Shown: piece after piece, positions 1 through 11,348 of the stretch
How the letters are laid out: every line of letters begins with the position of its first letter
Numbering within the stretch: the first letter of the stretch is position 1
Assembly (NCBI GenBank): GCA_019633425.1
Contig: WSUB01000006.1
Location: forward strand, 248,001 to 312,000
Source of the DNA: Tulasnella sp. 424
Taxonomy: Eukaryota > Basidiomycota > Agaricomycetes > Cantharellales > Tulasnellaceae
Reading direction: 5' to 3'
DNA length: 64,000 bases
Notes under the pieces: generated by a model
What the model saw: the letters and a program-made list of their open reading frames with translations, nothing else
Told to the model about the DNA's origin: nothing
Databases searched by the model: none
Program-made: the position numbers and the translations under genes

Positions 1-193
1 GCGGGGTTTGTGGGAAGCTTCGAATCTCCCAGTGAGTACGGGCGAGCCTACTCACAGTGGCTCAAACGTTTAACGTTTTCGTTTTGCAGCGACGCTTCCT
101 AGGGTTTATGGGACTCGAAGTCGGAGTCGTGCGCCTCCTCGTGGCGGTCCCGGACACAGACGAAGCACGCACGCAGTCTTAAACAACATGTAA
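1..193 (+). CDS. 3' end of an unidentified gene, two exons
   Basis: Two plausible exons (1-31 and 90-193) flank a 58-bp intron that starts GTGAGT and ends TTTTGCAG. Joined, they keep one frame to the TAA at 191-193. The last residues are Arg/Ser/Gly rich (TRSRSRAPPRGG). The 5' part lies outside the window, so the product cannot be named. An RS-like tail suggests an RNA-binding protein, but this is inference from composition only. Confidence 0.35.
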
Positions 194-893
194 TGACTTA
201 GTCATTCTGTTGCCTTTCTCTGTTAGCGGTGAGTTCAGAGCGATCTTTCCATGGTCTCGATCTTGGTTAACCGTCATTTTGATAGGTTGCCCACAATTAT
301 TTGCGACTAGTTGTGGAGGTTTTCTTTGGTGCATGACTCCTTTGCTTTTCATTACTCTTATGCGCTCCCTCTCCCCTTTTTCCCCCTCTATCTCCCCACC
401 GGCCTCCTCCTTGGCACCATCATGTTTTTTCCGACCCTGCTATCCTTCCGACTTACTCCAACTTCCACAGTTCTTTACCGTTCGTCCTTTTTTAGGTATC
501 ACAGGAACCGTGCTTCAGTGCTGTCTTTCGATGTTTCGTATAAATGGTGCATGTGGCGTCCCAATGCACTCGTCGTGGCCCAGGACTCGTTCGATCGGGA
601 TTCAATAGACGACTTACACGAGTTCAGACGTTCAACGCTAATGGATTCATTTGATGTCTCTCGTCTTAGTCGATCAGGCAATGCGGGCTCACCGCTCCTT
701 TCAGTCCACGTGCTTAATGATCCTCGCCGAGAGAGCGGGACGCGAGAAGGACTTACTTGAATCCATGACGCGTGAAGTTATGTTAGGCAGGGGGGAGCTG
801 AGATCAAACATAAACCGAGAGTGTGAAGGGTGGGCAGAACCAGGCTTATGTCCGGTAAACCCGAACTCTCCGCTTTAGACATTTTCGGCCACC
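194..893. other. Intergenic, upstream of the Rrg9-like gene
   Basis: No supported gene. Several short open frames overlap on both strands, none with a recognisable domain or splice structure. CT-rich stretches near 360-440 could belong to a promoter. The Rrg9-like ATG at 894 sits in a good context (GCCACCATGTC). Confidence 0.5.
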
Positions 894-1631
894 ATGTCAC
901 TCCTCCAAAAGATCTCAATCAGGCCCTTTGCCAATCTTTTCACAACGACAATCAAGACTACCGCTCCAATCACCCGTTTCACACTTGCGCAAAGATATTA
1001 TTCTGACAAGGGGAAAGCCTTAGCTTCTCAGCCTTTCGAAGACTTTGGTGACGATGAAGTTGAATTCACCAAACCCATAGAGGAGGTTTTGCCAGAGGGT
1101 CCGACAAAGGGATCAAGTTTGTCAACAAGTCAGAAGGGCCTTCAACGAGAACCCGTTCCGGAACCGTACCTTGCACACCGAGCTGCCATGAAACGCAAAT
1201 TCCCGGAGGGCTGGAATCCGCCCAAAAAGCTTAGCCGGCAACTCATGGACGACATGCGAGCTCTAAGGCGACTCGATCCCGAGAAGTTCACAACAGACGT
1301 TCTTGCGTCGCAGTTTCGCGTTAGCCCAGAGGCTGTGAGACGGATATTGCGGAGCAGGTGGACTCCGGACGAGAAGCGGGGAGAGGAGTACCAAGAGAGG
1401 GACGAGGAGAAAAGAGCCCAGACGCTGGAGTATTATAAGCAGTTGAGGGAGAAGAGGAAGGCTGCCAGGGAGAAGGCTCGAAAACGGAACGAATCGGGAA
1501 GCTTTGGGGGTTCGGCGTCGAGTTGGAAGCAGTCCAGGTATGGGCATAAAGGAGGTCATCGGTCCGGTTCGAGAGTGGAGGAAGACGGGTTTACTCTGGT
1601 TCGTACGCTCAGCCGTTCTGAACCTATCTGA
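894..1631 (+). CDS. Rrg9/neugrin-like mitochondrial protein
   Basis: Single-exon gene of 245 aa. The first 35 residues are rich in Arg, Thr and Ser with almost no acidic residues and end near RYYS, as expected for a mitochondrial targeting sequence. Residues about 105-150 carry the Rrg9/neugrin signature: KKLSRQLMDDMRALR, then FTTDVLASQFRVSPEAVRRI and LRSRW, a helix-turn-helix-like segment. The C-terminal third is highly charged (RKAAREKARKR), consistent with RNA or nucleoid association. In yeast, Rrg9 is needed for respiratory growth and mtDNA maintenance; the mammalian homologue neugrin acts with the mitochondrial ribosome assembly machinery. The start is supported by the Kozak-like context and the presequence. 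Family assignment is good; the exact molecular role is not settled even for the family. Confidence 0.85.
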   Translation: MSLLQKISIRPFANLFTTTIKTTAPITRFTLAQRYYSDKGKALASQPFEDFGDDEVEFTKPIEEVLPEGPTKGSSLSTSQKGLQREPVPEPYLAHRAAMKRKFPEGWNPPKKLSRQLMDDMRALRRLDPEKFTTDVLASQFRVSPEAVRRILRSRWTPDEKRGEEYQERDEEKRAQTLEYYKQLREKRKAAREKARKRNESGSFGGSASSWKQSRYGHKGGHRSGSRVEEDGFTLVRTLSRSEPI

Positions 1632-1995
1632 GAAGTCCAAACTCATGTGCAATTGTTCTTATCACATAGAATTAACTCGTTAAGCCCGATCATCCCATCG
1701 CTACCTAGACCAATCTCATCACATCATCCTGGCAAGCAAGAACCATGAGTACTCGCTTTACTCGGGTCATTTTTACGTCTATTTTCCATCCGTTGCTGTC
1801 TCTTTTATCGTTATTATCGCTTATTTCCTCGCCTTTGCGATGTCCGAGGACCCTGAGACACCTGATTAGGTAAAATGCCCGCTGCGCGCGTCCAGACTGA
1901 AATCGCGTTGTACTCTCACTCTGAACCGATATTCAGCACCATCCTACCAACCCATCCTCATCTCTCGCGTTACTAAGTCTTAATTCTTTGCACAA

Positions 1996-2776
1996 ATGTC
2001 TGGCGCTAACGTTTCTGCCCCTGAAATCCAGCAAGGTGCGCGCGTGGGCATCAGGCTACAGGCACCCTCTCATCCCGACCAACGCGATTCCCTTTTGCAG
2101 CCTACTTGGACGTCCGAGATGACAAGACACCCACAAACTGGCTGCTTCTAAACTACGAGGTCTGCCTGTCTCTCGTGTTCTGGAGTAGCCCCTTTCCTGA
2201 GAACCCATAACCTTGACTCGGTGATCGCGATGTAGAGCGATCGGTCGGACGTCTTGAAGCTGACTGCTACTGGCGAAAACGGACTCAACGAACTCAAGGA
2301 TAAGCTGGAAGACAGTGACTGTGGATTTGGGTATGCGCGGGTTGAATACTCCAACGTGAGTGAGCGTAGAGTTACCCTTGTTGCCAGGGTGCGAACCGAC
2401 ATTTTCTTCAATAGGACAAAGAGTCGAAGAGAGTCAAGTTTGTACTCATCACATGGATCGGGGAGAACGCTAAGGTCATGCGTAAGGCCAAAGTTTGTAT
2501 ATTTTAGCTGCTGTGGATTAAGCGAGACTGCATATTCTGACGCGAATCGACTGCTTTATCAGGTATCTGTGCATGCCGCTGACGTGAAGAGGGTTCTGTC
2601 AGTTTTCTCGATCGAGGTTCCTGCCCGGGAAAAGGGAGATGTTGATGAGGAGCATATCGTTACCCGACTCCGAAAGGTGCGCAGCGTTCATAGTGTTGCA
2701 CAAACGCACGGGTACTCAAGATTAAACCATTTTAATTCTTTATTAGGCTGGGGGTGCCAGCTACGATGGCGTATAG
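1996..2776 (+). CDS. Coactosin-like ADF-H actin-binding protein
   Basis: Six exons (1996-2035, 2101-2159, 2236-2355, 2415-2492, 2563-2676, 2747-2776) join to a 146-aa protein, the usual size for coactosin (about 142 aa). All introns are GT-AG and 55-76 bp, and phases agree. The whole protein is one ADF-homology domain: PTNWLLLNYE near residue 27, GFGYARVEYSN, KRVKFVLITWIGE, then MRKAKVSVHAADVK, the long actin-binding helix segment, and a GGASYDG end. Coactosins bind F-actin sides and counter capping; they act in the cytoplasm and cortical actin patches. Not cofilin: the cofilin severing signatures are absent and the coactosin VxFVxIxWxGE and SxHxxDVK motifs are present. Confidence 0.88.
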
Positions 2777-3826
2777 ATCAGTGGTCTCCATAAATGGCCT
2801 GAAAGGGGCGCAGGCGCGCTACGAATCTCGGAATATTTTGTCATTTACTGTAACGTTGGCATTTCGAAGACGTTTAATGGATTATTGGATGCCTCTTGTG
2901 ACCTATTGGCCTTTAGCTTCGCTTCTCTAGGCACAAGTTTTGAAGCTTTGAGAGTGAAACCCGACTTTGCCTTCCCGCCGGTTGCACTTCCGAGGTTTCA
3001 CCGGAGTGGAAGTCCGAATCAAGTACCTTGTCGTGAACACGAAGTAAGCACATACGCATCCAATCCCGGTGCGTTTCTTTACTCTCTGTTCCTGTCTTTG
3101 GTGGCTCCTTGAAGGCGCGCCAATCTCCTCTAACCAAAGCTTCTGGCTTATGTACCAGAGTCACAGTACTCCTTGTAACTAGCCTGGAGCACAGTAGATC
3201 TTTGAGTAGCGATCCATTCTTTACAGTAAAGGAAATGGTCGACTTACCTTAACGACGGGTTTCTCGTGGACCTGACCGATATAGTAACTGTCCTCCACGC
3301 CTATCTTTGGTCCATGCCCCTCTCACCCACATCTTCCGCCTTCCTGCGTGCTTTCACCTTCGGCCTCGTAATGGGACTGAGTGTTTCCGATCTCCCTGAA
3401 CCCATCAACCATTGCTTGGACCTGCTGACGTTTAAATTGTCGTGCCTATCTTTCTGCTCGCTCACATATGCTCTGCCTTGAGCTCGGTTCGTCAGCTTGT
3501 AAGCGGCTTTTTGTCTATCAACTCATCCTCACGTCTTTTCACTCCCCGAAGCTTAAGAATTCAATATACCTTGGAATCGTAATTAGAGCCTCCCTCGTGC
3601 CACTGTCCAGTCTCCTCTGATTCCGTCCTCGAGACCGGAGGCTGGAGCGAAGCGAGGGTCCGGCCTTGTACCATATTGATATTTCGAAGGGTCAATTATG
3701 TATGGAACGGTCGATCCACAACTCTGCTGCCGTAGTCGACCTGAAGTATTGTTTAGGCTCTGAGGGCGACGTCACGGTCGCCTCAGGTGGAGATCGGTTC
3801 TCGCTATTCTTCGGGAACCATAACGA
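2777..3826. other. Intergenic, no gene recognised
   Basis: About 1 kb separates the coactosin gene from a solo LTR. Short open frames (for example 3266-3481) show no domain, splice structure or homology that I can recognise. Confidence 0.4.
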
Positions 3827-3951
3827 ACGGTGGAGCGGTATGCCGCCGGTCCCTATATATTCCCGCGGTTTGTCGTAGCTAGCGTTCTACATCGTTCCCC
3901 ATCTGCTATTCGGACGAGCCTGCTACAAACCGATTCCGGCGTTTCCAACGG
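3827..3951 (+). mobile_element. Solo LTR with 4-bp target duplication
   Basis: A 117-bp sequence at 3831-3947 starts TGGAGCGGTATG and ends GGCGTTTCCA, so it has TG..CA termini with short inverted ends TGGA/TCCA. It is flanked by ACGG on both sides (3827-3830 and 3948-3951). It is nearly identical to the two terminal repeats of the element at 23284-24622 (reverse orientation there). A TATATATT motif near 3856 could be the LTR promoter. No internal region remains, so it looks like the product of LTR-LTR recombination. A short palindromic MITE is the alternative; the 24-kb copy, with internal sequence between two direct repeats, favours an LTR. Confidence 0.72.
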
Positions 3952-5275
3952 CTGCATGTTTGCCTCCTCTTTGACGTCCTCACCGGTGTCTAATTTTTCT
4001 CTCGTAGGTTATATGTTGTCGTGCTGCCTCTCGTTCTTCGCGCCGAGAGCTCAGATGGACGGGTCATGAGGACCAACTTCGCGTCCTCCAATGGGGGGGA
4101 TGACGTGCTGGCTGGTGTTTCAAAGGTGGATATAAGGTTATCAGACTGCGAATAAGACGATAAGAGTACCCGCAGCAGAGATGGAGAACCCAACTACTTG
4201 CACCAGTGCACTGCTTGCTTGGCGCGTTTTCTCTCGCGAAGGAGGACCCTTCGAGCGATACGCCATGAAGGTTTCCCACAACTCGAACGCCGACCTCCAA
4301 TAAGTACTTCTCACCCATCTCACTTCATTTCCTTTTCCTCAGTGCTCGCTAGCCTTTGCTAAAAGGTAGTCGAGCCGTTAGCCCCTTCCACCTTCCGGGA
4401 CGTAAGTGACCTTTTCAACCGACTGAGAATATTTTCTCTCTGACAGTGGCTCACAATACGCAGCCGTCCTTCGGCTTTTGCATCGGAGGTACCGTCTGTT
4501 AGCAAGAGGAACGCCGCAAAGGGCTCGTGAAGCTCGGCTGGCCCCACCGGTTCCGTCTGGGAAGCGCGGCTGCAGCGTTTTAGGTGGGCCTTTCCAGACG
4601 GGGCGGTGTGGTGTCGATTCACGATGCGGTCTTCGGGAGACTACTCGAGGCAAGGGCCGATGCCGCTGGGTTGGGTGTGTACGGGCTAACCACCAGTATG
4701 GCTCCTTCTCGGCGGGTCGACCTTGCAGCTTTGGTAGATTGACTCAAAACCATCTTATGCGGTCGCACTTGAGCTGGAGCTGGGTGCTGATGAGCGATGG
4801 TGAGTGGTGATTTGTACCTCGGTCAAAGAAAAGTGTTGCTGACGGACGTCTTGCTTTTTTCCGCCCATAGAGAGAAGCGGATAGCTGGCAGTAGGCTCAA
4901 ATGTGCGACAGTCCTGGCGTGGTTCCTTAAGCAGCCTCAAATCGTACTTGAAAGGGAAGCGACGATAGTATGCCTGGCTTTCAATCGGTCTGAGTTTTCA
5001 TTCTTTTGACCAACATCACCTTTCACTAGGCTTCAACGGTCATCCAGATTTCCTGGAAGCAAGTATCGACAACTTCTAATACTGCCGCGCGTCTTACAGG
5101 TAATTGTATATCGTTTTCCGCGCTATTGAATGCCCCGGTGCCAATAGTCCCTTTCAGTAGACACTCCGCTTTGTCTCCATGGCTATCCACCCGTCGCAAA
5201 GTCGCACCCGACTCCGCTCACGCCGGCAGCGAACTCCAGCGAAGCCATCATGGGACATACTGGAAATTACAGCAC
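3952..5275. other. Intergenic, no gene recognised
   Basis: Overlapping open frames occur on both strands between 4060 and 4950, but none has a domain or consistent splice sites. A degenerate gene or transposon remnant is possible but not shown. Confidence 0.4.
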
Positions 5276-6115
5276 ATGAAAAACTTCAACTTCAACGATC
5301 TCCTGGGCCGAGAGAGCCCGTTCTCCTACGAAGACAACCGCTTCCGCGACCCGATCTCAGGATTCACCCATACCTTCGACCCCCTCACACTCCTTCTCCC
5401 GGATCCCCTTCTTTCCAGCATCACAACATCGTCATCTCCGCCACCGGTATCGGAATCGACCGACACCGTCTCCCCTGCGTTGACGGAGGAAGAAGCAACG
5501 CACGTCGACAATCTCCTCTTTTTCGGAATCGACTCCCCAGACATCCCTCTCGACCTCCTAACTCCGCCTGCGGCCACGGCCGCGGCCGAGCCGCCCCCAG
5601 CTCTCGTGCCCGTGGCACCTCAGCCTTCTCTAACCGAACCGACCGCGTCAAGCGTGTCGCCATTAGCCAGCTCCGCCTCCGCCTTGTTTAGCCCGAGTAC
5701 TGCTCATGTAGCGCCGTCGGCTTCGCCGCCGACGCGCAAACGTCGCTTTTCCCTCGTCGCTGTCGACGAACCTAACGAGCTTCAGGAACACACTGCGGGT
5801 CCATCGAATCCTCGACCCGCCAAGCGACCGTGTATCCCCTATCCGGGGGAGTCCTCGTTTCAGCTCGACGCTACTGTTGAGCCTCTCAAAGCGACTAAGC
5901 CCGACGGTCAACCCATCGGCAAGCCCCCTCGCCCTCCCCGCACGGATTACTCTGCGTGTCGGTGTTTAGGTGGTCTGACCACTAAACCGGCGCGACATTG
6001 GCTCTCCTGCCCTTACAATCCGGACGCGGGGGAGAAGCGTTTCACGTGCGAGCTATGCGATAAGCATTTCACCAGGGAGGATAATAAGTTCCGTCACATG
6101 GAGGATTATCATTAG
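5276..6115 (+). CDS. C2H2 zinc-finger protein, likely transcription factor
   Basis: Single-exon gene; I chose the ATG at 5276 (279 aa, starting MKNFNFNDLLGRE) over an in-frame ATG 150 bp upstream because the upstream 50 residues look unstructured and out of character. The N-terminal two thirds are Pro/Ser/Ala/Thr-rich and acidic, like an activation region, with a basic patch TRKRRFSLV. The C-terminus has a zinc-binding region: a Cys-rich CRCLGGL...HWLSCPY segment followed by one canonical C2H2 finger (CELCDKHFTREDN, then FRHMEDYH, spacing C-x2-C-x12-H-x4-H) that ends the protein. A single terminal finger preceded by a Cys/His pair resembles fungal regulators with atypical paired fingers. DNA targets cannot be inferred. 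Confidence 0.75.
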   Translation: MKNFNFNDLLGRESPFSYEDNRFRDPISGFTHTFDPLTLLLPDPLLSSITTSSSPPPVSESTDTVSPALTEEEATHVDNLLFFGIDSPDIPLDLLTPPAATAAAEPPPALVPVAPQPSLTEPTASSVSPLASSASALFSPSTAHVAPSASPPTRKRRFSLVAVDEPNELQEHTAGPSNPRPAKRPCIPYPGESSFQLDATVEPLKATKPDGQPIGKPPRPPRTDYSACRCLGGLTTKPARHWLSCPYNPDAGEKRFTCELCDKHFTREDNKFRHMEDYH

Positions 6116-6664
6116 GAGCATCTGTTCTTTTTCTGTTCTGTTCTGTTCTGTTCTGTTCTTGTTTATTTTCTTTCTGTCTTTCCCCTTGCTTGATTCCGTT
6201 GTTCGAATCGCATTGCTTCCAAGCATGTTGGTTTCAGATTGTTTTAACTTTTCCTTGCTATCACTTGTTTGACCACAAATTTCATTTGGTTGTTGGTTAT
6301 TGACGTTTCTTGGACCCCGTTCAATCAAAGTCCCCTTACTTCTGGATCGCTGAGTCAGATACGTCGATGGGTCTCTATTTCCTAAACATTTTCATGATGA
6401 TGAACTGGAGTCGGTGCAGAGTCTCTGTGTTGTGCGTTGGATGTCCGTGTTTGTCCTGACTTTTGAACAGATCCTAATTTTCTACAGCCAACGCCCCCTC
6501 CTCGCTCGTCTGTGGTTCGCGTCGCCAACCCGACTACAGCCCCCGTAAGCCGTTTCACTTTGCCGACACTTGGCATAGATACTGACGAAAAGTCTGTTTT
6601 GTCTCTTTATTCCACTTCCAGAACACTTCTTCCTGTCGCTCACCCAGTCTAGAACCCAATCCCA
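6116..6664. other. Intergenic with a CTGTT-type microsatellite
   Basis: A tandem pentanucleotide tract (about five units of TTCTG) lies at 6130-6160 just downstream of the zinc-finger stop. The remainder is the 3' flank of that gene and the promoter of the SRRM1-like gene, with no further gene seen. Confidence 0.55.
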
Positions 6665-8955
6665 ATGGCGGATGCAGGATTCTTCAAAGGAACGAGCGCT
6701 GACCAGGTTAGCTAGTCCTGCTAGAACTTAATTGTCGATGCGATACTCATTCCACTGTGGCGACTTTAGGACAGCCGGTTCTCTAACAAGGACCAACGTC
6801 TCCGCAAACAAATCAAGTTCCCTCCTGAGTTTGACCAAAAGGTATCCCTTTGACACTTGGAACCAACGCGATTCGACTATAGTGTGTACTAATTGCTTCT
6901 ATTACACTCCTGGGGCTATATTAGGTCGACATGAAAAAGGTGGAGCTGAGCGTGTTCAAGCCATGGATTTACAAACGGGTCACCGAGATCATCGGGCTGG
7001 AAGATGAGGTCGTGATCGAGTATGTCAACGAACAGCTCGAACAAAGTGGCAAATCTGTAAGTACTTTCCCGAACCCTTGGTTTCATTTCGCCTTACTAAT
7101 GTTCGCTCTAATGGCGTAATAGCCCGACCCAAAAGACATCCAAATCAAGTTGACTGGGTTCCTTGGAAGCAAGGTTGGCATCCATTCTCTTTGTAGCGTA
7201 TCATTCCTTCTTGCTGAATCTGGTGCTTTATTTAGACAGGGGAATTCATGCTTCAGCTGTGGAAACTCCTCCTTTCGGCTCAAGTCTCGACTGGTGGCGT
7301 TCCCGCCGAATTCATCGAAGCGAAGAAGCAGGAACTCCGAGCTAAGAATGAAGCCGACAAACGGGTCTTGGATGAAGCATCTAGACGACAGCAACACTCG
7401 GAACGACTTGACGAGATTAGGGACCGTGAGCGGCGTGAGCGCAACGGCGGTGGAGGTGGAGGTGGCGGTGGCGGTGATGGCGGGTTCCGCTACAGCGAGC
7501 GTGGAAGAGGAAGGGGCCGAGGAAGGGGTGGATGGGGTGGTGGTCCGGATCGTGACAGGGACTCCGGATGGGGAGGAAGAGGCGGTGGGCCAAGACGAGA
7601 TTATGGTCCCCCAGGCCGAGGTGGTGGACGAAGAGGTTATTCGCGTTCTCCTCCACCACCACGATACCGGTCTCGTTCTCCACCTGGTCGTAGACGTCGA
7701 TCTCCTTCATATTCTCGCTCAAGGTCTCCTCGCCCACCACCACCCAGGCGTCCCTTTGGTCCTCCAGGAAGTCCACCGCGTCGACGGTCGAGGAGTGCCA
7801 GGTCCTCAAGGTCAAGATCACCGAGGTCGAAGTCGCCAGGTGAAAGTCCAAGACGAAGAAGCCCTAGTCGAAGCCGGAGTCGAAGCCCTCCCAGACGAGA
7901 TGCTGGGAGAAGCGCGACGCCACCGGCCCGACGGGGTCCACCCCCGCCGAGAAGGCGAGGACGCTCTCCTTCCCGGACGCCTTCACGCTCCCGTTCTGGC
8001 TCTAGGTCTCCAGGTCCACCCCGTCGAAGGATATCTCCACCGCCTCGCCGACGAGGTTCAAGGTCGCCGCCGGCACCCCCTCGTCGCAGGCCTGGTTCCC
8101 GTTCGCCTCCGCCACCTCCCCGTCGCAGGCGCGATTCACGATCACCTCCTCCACAGCAGCGCAGGCGCTCACCACCTCGAAGACGATCTCGCACTCCGCC
8201 AGCAGCCGCCAGGCGCATGGGATCAACGCCACCTCCACCTTCTAAAAGTGGTAATGGTGGCCTGAGCATTAAAGGTGCAGCAGCTCGTCGTCCGCGTTCT
8301 AAGTCTCCTCGCGAGGGAAGTCCCGGAGATACCAGCACGATGAAATCGAGGTCCAGAAGTCCCCCGACCGCCAGACGCAGGAGACGGTCGTCGAGCTTCA
8401 GCGATCGAAGGTCGAGGTCTAGGTCCTCTGGTCCTGCTCGTCGGGGTGGGAGAGACGACATGCGGGATGGTTCGACACCGCCACCGCCCAGTAAGCGTGC
8501 CAGGAGGGACGAGCGGTCTCCGACCCCAGATTTCCGACGAGGCAGCCCAAGTCGAAGTCGAAGTCGAAGCGGGACACCCCCGGCAGTCCGTCGTGCTGCT
8601 GTCGGTGGTTCGAGGTCGCCATCCCGCCAGGAACGAGAAGATGGTAAAGGAAAGGCCAAGGCACTTGGAGGAAGGTTGGGGAAGAGTAAATGGGCGAAGG
8701 ATGAGGATGATGATGAGGATCGAATGGACGTGGATGAAAGACGGGTATGTGCGTTCTTCTCCCCTCGCTTCTTTCAACTTTCCTTCCTTCCTCGGCGGCC
8801 GTTTCTCGTGTTGGGGCCAACCTTACTGATCATGCGACTCGTCTTCTTAGGAACCTTCGTCGTCTCAGAAAAGCGAATTGGATAAACGAGAGTCCGAGGC
8901 CAAGGAGAAGCTCTTGAAGCAAAAGGTCATGAAGGCAAGGAAGCCCACTTCGTAA
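6665..8955 (+). CDS. SRRM1/SRm160-like PWI-domain splicing coactivator
   Basis: Six exons (6665-6706, 6770-6841, 6925-7056, 7123-7173, 7236-8744, 8851-8955) give 636 aa with all phases matching. Residues about 25-130 are a PWI domain: KQIKFPPEFDQKVDMKKVEL, then VFKPWIYKRVTEIIGLEDEV with the namesake PWI, and TGEFMLQLWKLLLSAQ. The long fifth exon encodes a glycine/arginine stretch followed by several hundred residues of SR, RSPP and PPPPRRR repeats typical of SRm160. The end is a Lys/Glu-rich helix (KREAKEKLLKQ type). In metazoans SRm160 bridges SR proteins and snRNPs and stays with the exon-junction complex in the nucleus. Long open frames on the opposite strand and in other frames over exon 5 are by-products of the codon-biased RS repeats. 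Confidence 0.88.
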
Positions 8956-10339
8956 AGAAGGCACAAAACTGCCAACCTTGTTCCACTCGTGGACCGTCGG
9001 GCACTGCTGTTTTCTCACAAGCACCCAAAAACCTACCTCCAAGTAGCGGTATTCTTTCTCTCTTCCATGTGCATAGACTCGATTTCAATATTCCAAACAC
9101 TGGATTGTTTTCCTAGATGACGATATGTGATTGTGACATTGCGCACGATGCCGACTTGGCGGGGACTCGAACTGTTTACCCCGTTCTGAAGCTTACCCCT
9201 TCCGTTTTGGCACCATCTACCACCTGGACTGGCCGGAACTTAAGTCAGGTACGATGCGTGCATGCATATGCATATCAGGCTCGTGGAGAGAGAAGAGGCC
9301 AAAGGCTTCTCCCTATCTATCCGTGTTGTGTGGGTGGGTTCTAACTGGGTTCATGAGGCAGGGCGGCATTTATCACCGAGCAATGAGCCAAGGGTCGGCA
9401 GCGAGCCCTCCACTTGAATCTTGGCTCCGTCGGCATGTCCGTTTGATCCACAGAGGTAACGTCACTATCTTGGAGTAAAGATCTCTTTTCGCCGTTGGTG
9501 AAAGAGGAGTGGGTCCGCCTTTGGATGTGGATGGAGTAGGGAAGTACAACGGCTCTTGGAGCTCGAATTCAAACCAACCCAGTTGGAATCTTGTGTATAC
9601 CAGTCGATTCTAAAGAAGAGGTGAGGAGCTTCGGATCAGGAATGTACCTCAGGAGCGCGAAAAGCCCGTGTGGGCGTTGTGAAGGCGCTTCCAAAACGAA
9701 TGCCAATCGTTCGGGCTAAGAAACCGCCAAACCTCGTGATTGGCTGAAGAATGGCATGATTACGCCGTGCCTTAGATCTGTTGTAGGAAAGGAGAATGAT
9801 ATGCCTTTCGTGCGGGGTGATATGCCTTTCATGCGGGGGAAGGTGCAGAAGGCTTCGAGCTTGGAGACTCCAGTGCTACTAAAGGTACGCCATGAGTTTC
9901 AGTGAAGAAGTCCTGATATGAGTGACTGAAATAGAATCTGACGTGCTAGGTTTGTGTGCTGTTCAGACGACATGGGCATGGTTGGGAATTGGTGTTACCG
10001 CAGTCAGATGTTTGCCTTGGGACTGACAAACCATGCCGCCAGCTCACGCCATTGTAGACTAGCTAGCCATCCGGTCACGACTCTTGGCCACCAGAGACTC
10101 CATCGATATTACGGCAGCTATAGGAGGGGTTTTACGCTCCGTGATGAGTTTACCAAGTTCCGGTTGATATTACCAAAAGCCGGCCCACCTTGGCAGATGG
10201 GATGGGGGATTCTTTGTAATTCTTCCGAATCGTCCCTGCAGGTCTAGGGATTGCGAGATCGCGAGATCCTTGATACGCGGTGTTCCGGTTACACATTGGG
10301 TTATCGCGCGGCTGTTGAAGCGAGTTGCTAAAAATGTCA
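8956..10339. other. Intergenic, no gene recognised
   Basis: This stretch follows the SRRM1-like gene. A two-unit 21-bp tandem repeat lies near 9800-9840 (GATATGCCTTTC unit). No coding frame has a domain or convincing introns. Confidence 0.4.
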
Positions 10340-11348
10340 AGTGTTACGCGAAGAGAGTGCGAGGAGAGCAAGTCGCCGCATAACGGACGCCGGAGATATT
10401 CGTAACCCGGGGTATCCGAGATGGCGGGATGTTAGTGACCGATCGCAACCGACAGCCCTCCACACGAGCAGATATGGAACCCTCCGCGCACGCGACCTGT
10501 CGTGTCACCCGGCAACGGAGTAATGTTTGTAGTCGCATGTGGACCAGTGGGGAGTGACCCGGTAATTTCGAAATCGGGCAAACATTCTGTGGCAGTACCG
10601 ATTTCTATTTTTATTTACGCGAGGGAGTAGAAGTCGATCTGCAATGCATCCGGGTGTAGTGGAACATCGAACAAGCCGGGCGACTTGTCGAAGTCGAACC
10701 GTGGAGCTCTTTCGGCAACCGCCAGTATCGTTTACCAGACCGCCACCAATCACCTCTTGAACACGATGATGAGGGTAATCAAGTCGATGACGAACCCCCC
10801 GGACTTTTCAAGACCGTTTAATTATGGAGGAGCTAGCTCCAGATACAGAACCCGAACCGGACCGAGTCGAATACACATGCGAATGGGTTGGGAAGCGCAG
10901 AGGGACCACATGGAGCCAAGAGTCGAAGCCACCCGCCCGAAACATTTTTCCACGGGTTACACACGGCAAATCACACCGACGGAAGCGACCAACGCGCGCA
11001 TGGCACACCATCCCAGCCAAACCATCGACATCTCACTCCACCCGCAAGATCTCAAAGGCCATACCAAGCCCTCCAGATCCTTGCCGCGATGTCTTCTGAG
11101 GCTTCTTTTTTGGGTGCACTCCACTGTACCGGGTACACCCATAGCCAGTTTTCCCCGGAACTTGCAACTACTGCTTCCTCCAAACTATGAACAGTGAGGA
11201 CAGAGATTAGGACATGCTTTAAAAGGAGCAAGCGGAGAACTTGTGTTGGAAGGTCGTGGAGTTCCCCCTTCCTACCAAAACACCCCCCATCCTCCCATCG
11301 TTCCCCCCCCCTTCCGCCCCCCCTCCGTGGCACGACTCTCTACCTCCA
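10340..11348. repeat. Upstream arm of the OPT-kinase duplication, copy A
   Basis: About 70 bp at 10365-10433 match 17314-17378 upstream of OPT copy B (shared GACGCCGGAGATA and GTAACCCGGGGTATCCGA). Immediately before the OPT start, 11220-11348 matches 17635-17743 (AAAGG...GGAGAAC, CTACCAAAACACCCCC). Between these blocks copy A has extra sequence, including an open frame at 10685-11197 with no recognisable domain. The match shows that the promoter was part of the duplicated segment. Confidence 0.6.

Noticed and set aside
210..760. Overlapping frames upstream of the Rrg9-like gene
   Set aside because: Low-complexity, no domain, no splice logic; more likely promoter or UTR.
7150..8659. Long open frames on both strands over the SRRM1-like fifth exon
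   Set aside because: They are out-of-frame or antisense readings of RS/PR repeats; only the PWI-linked frame has proper splice sites and a known domain.
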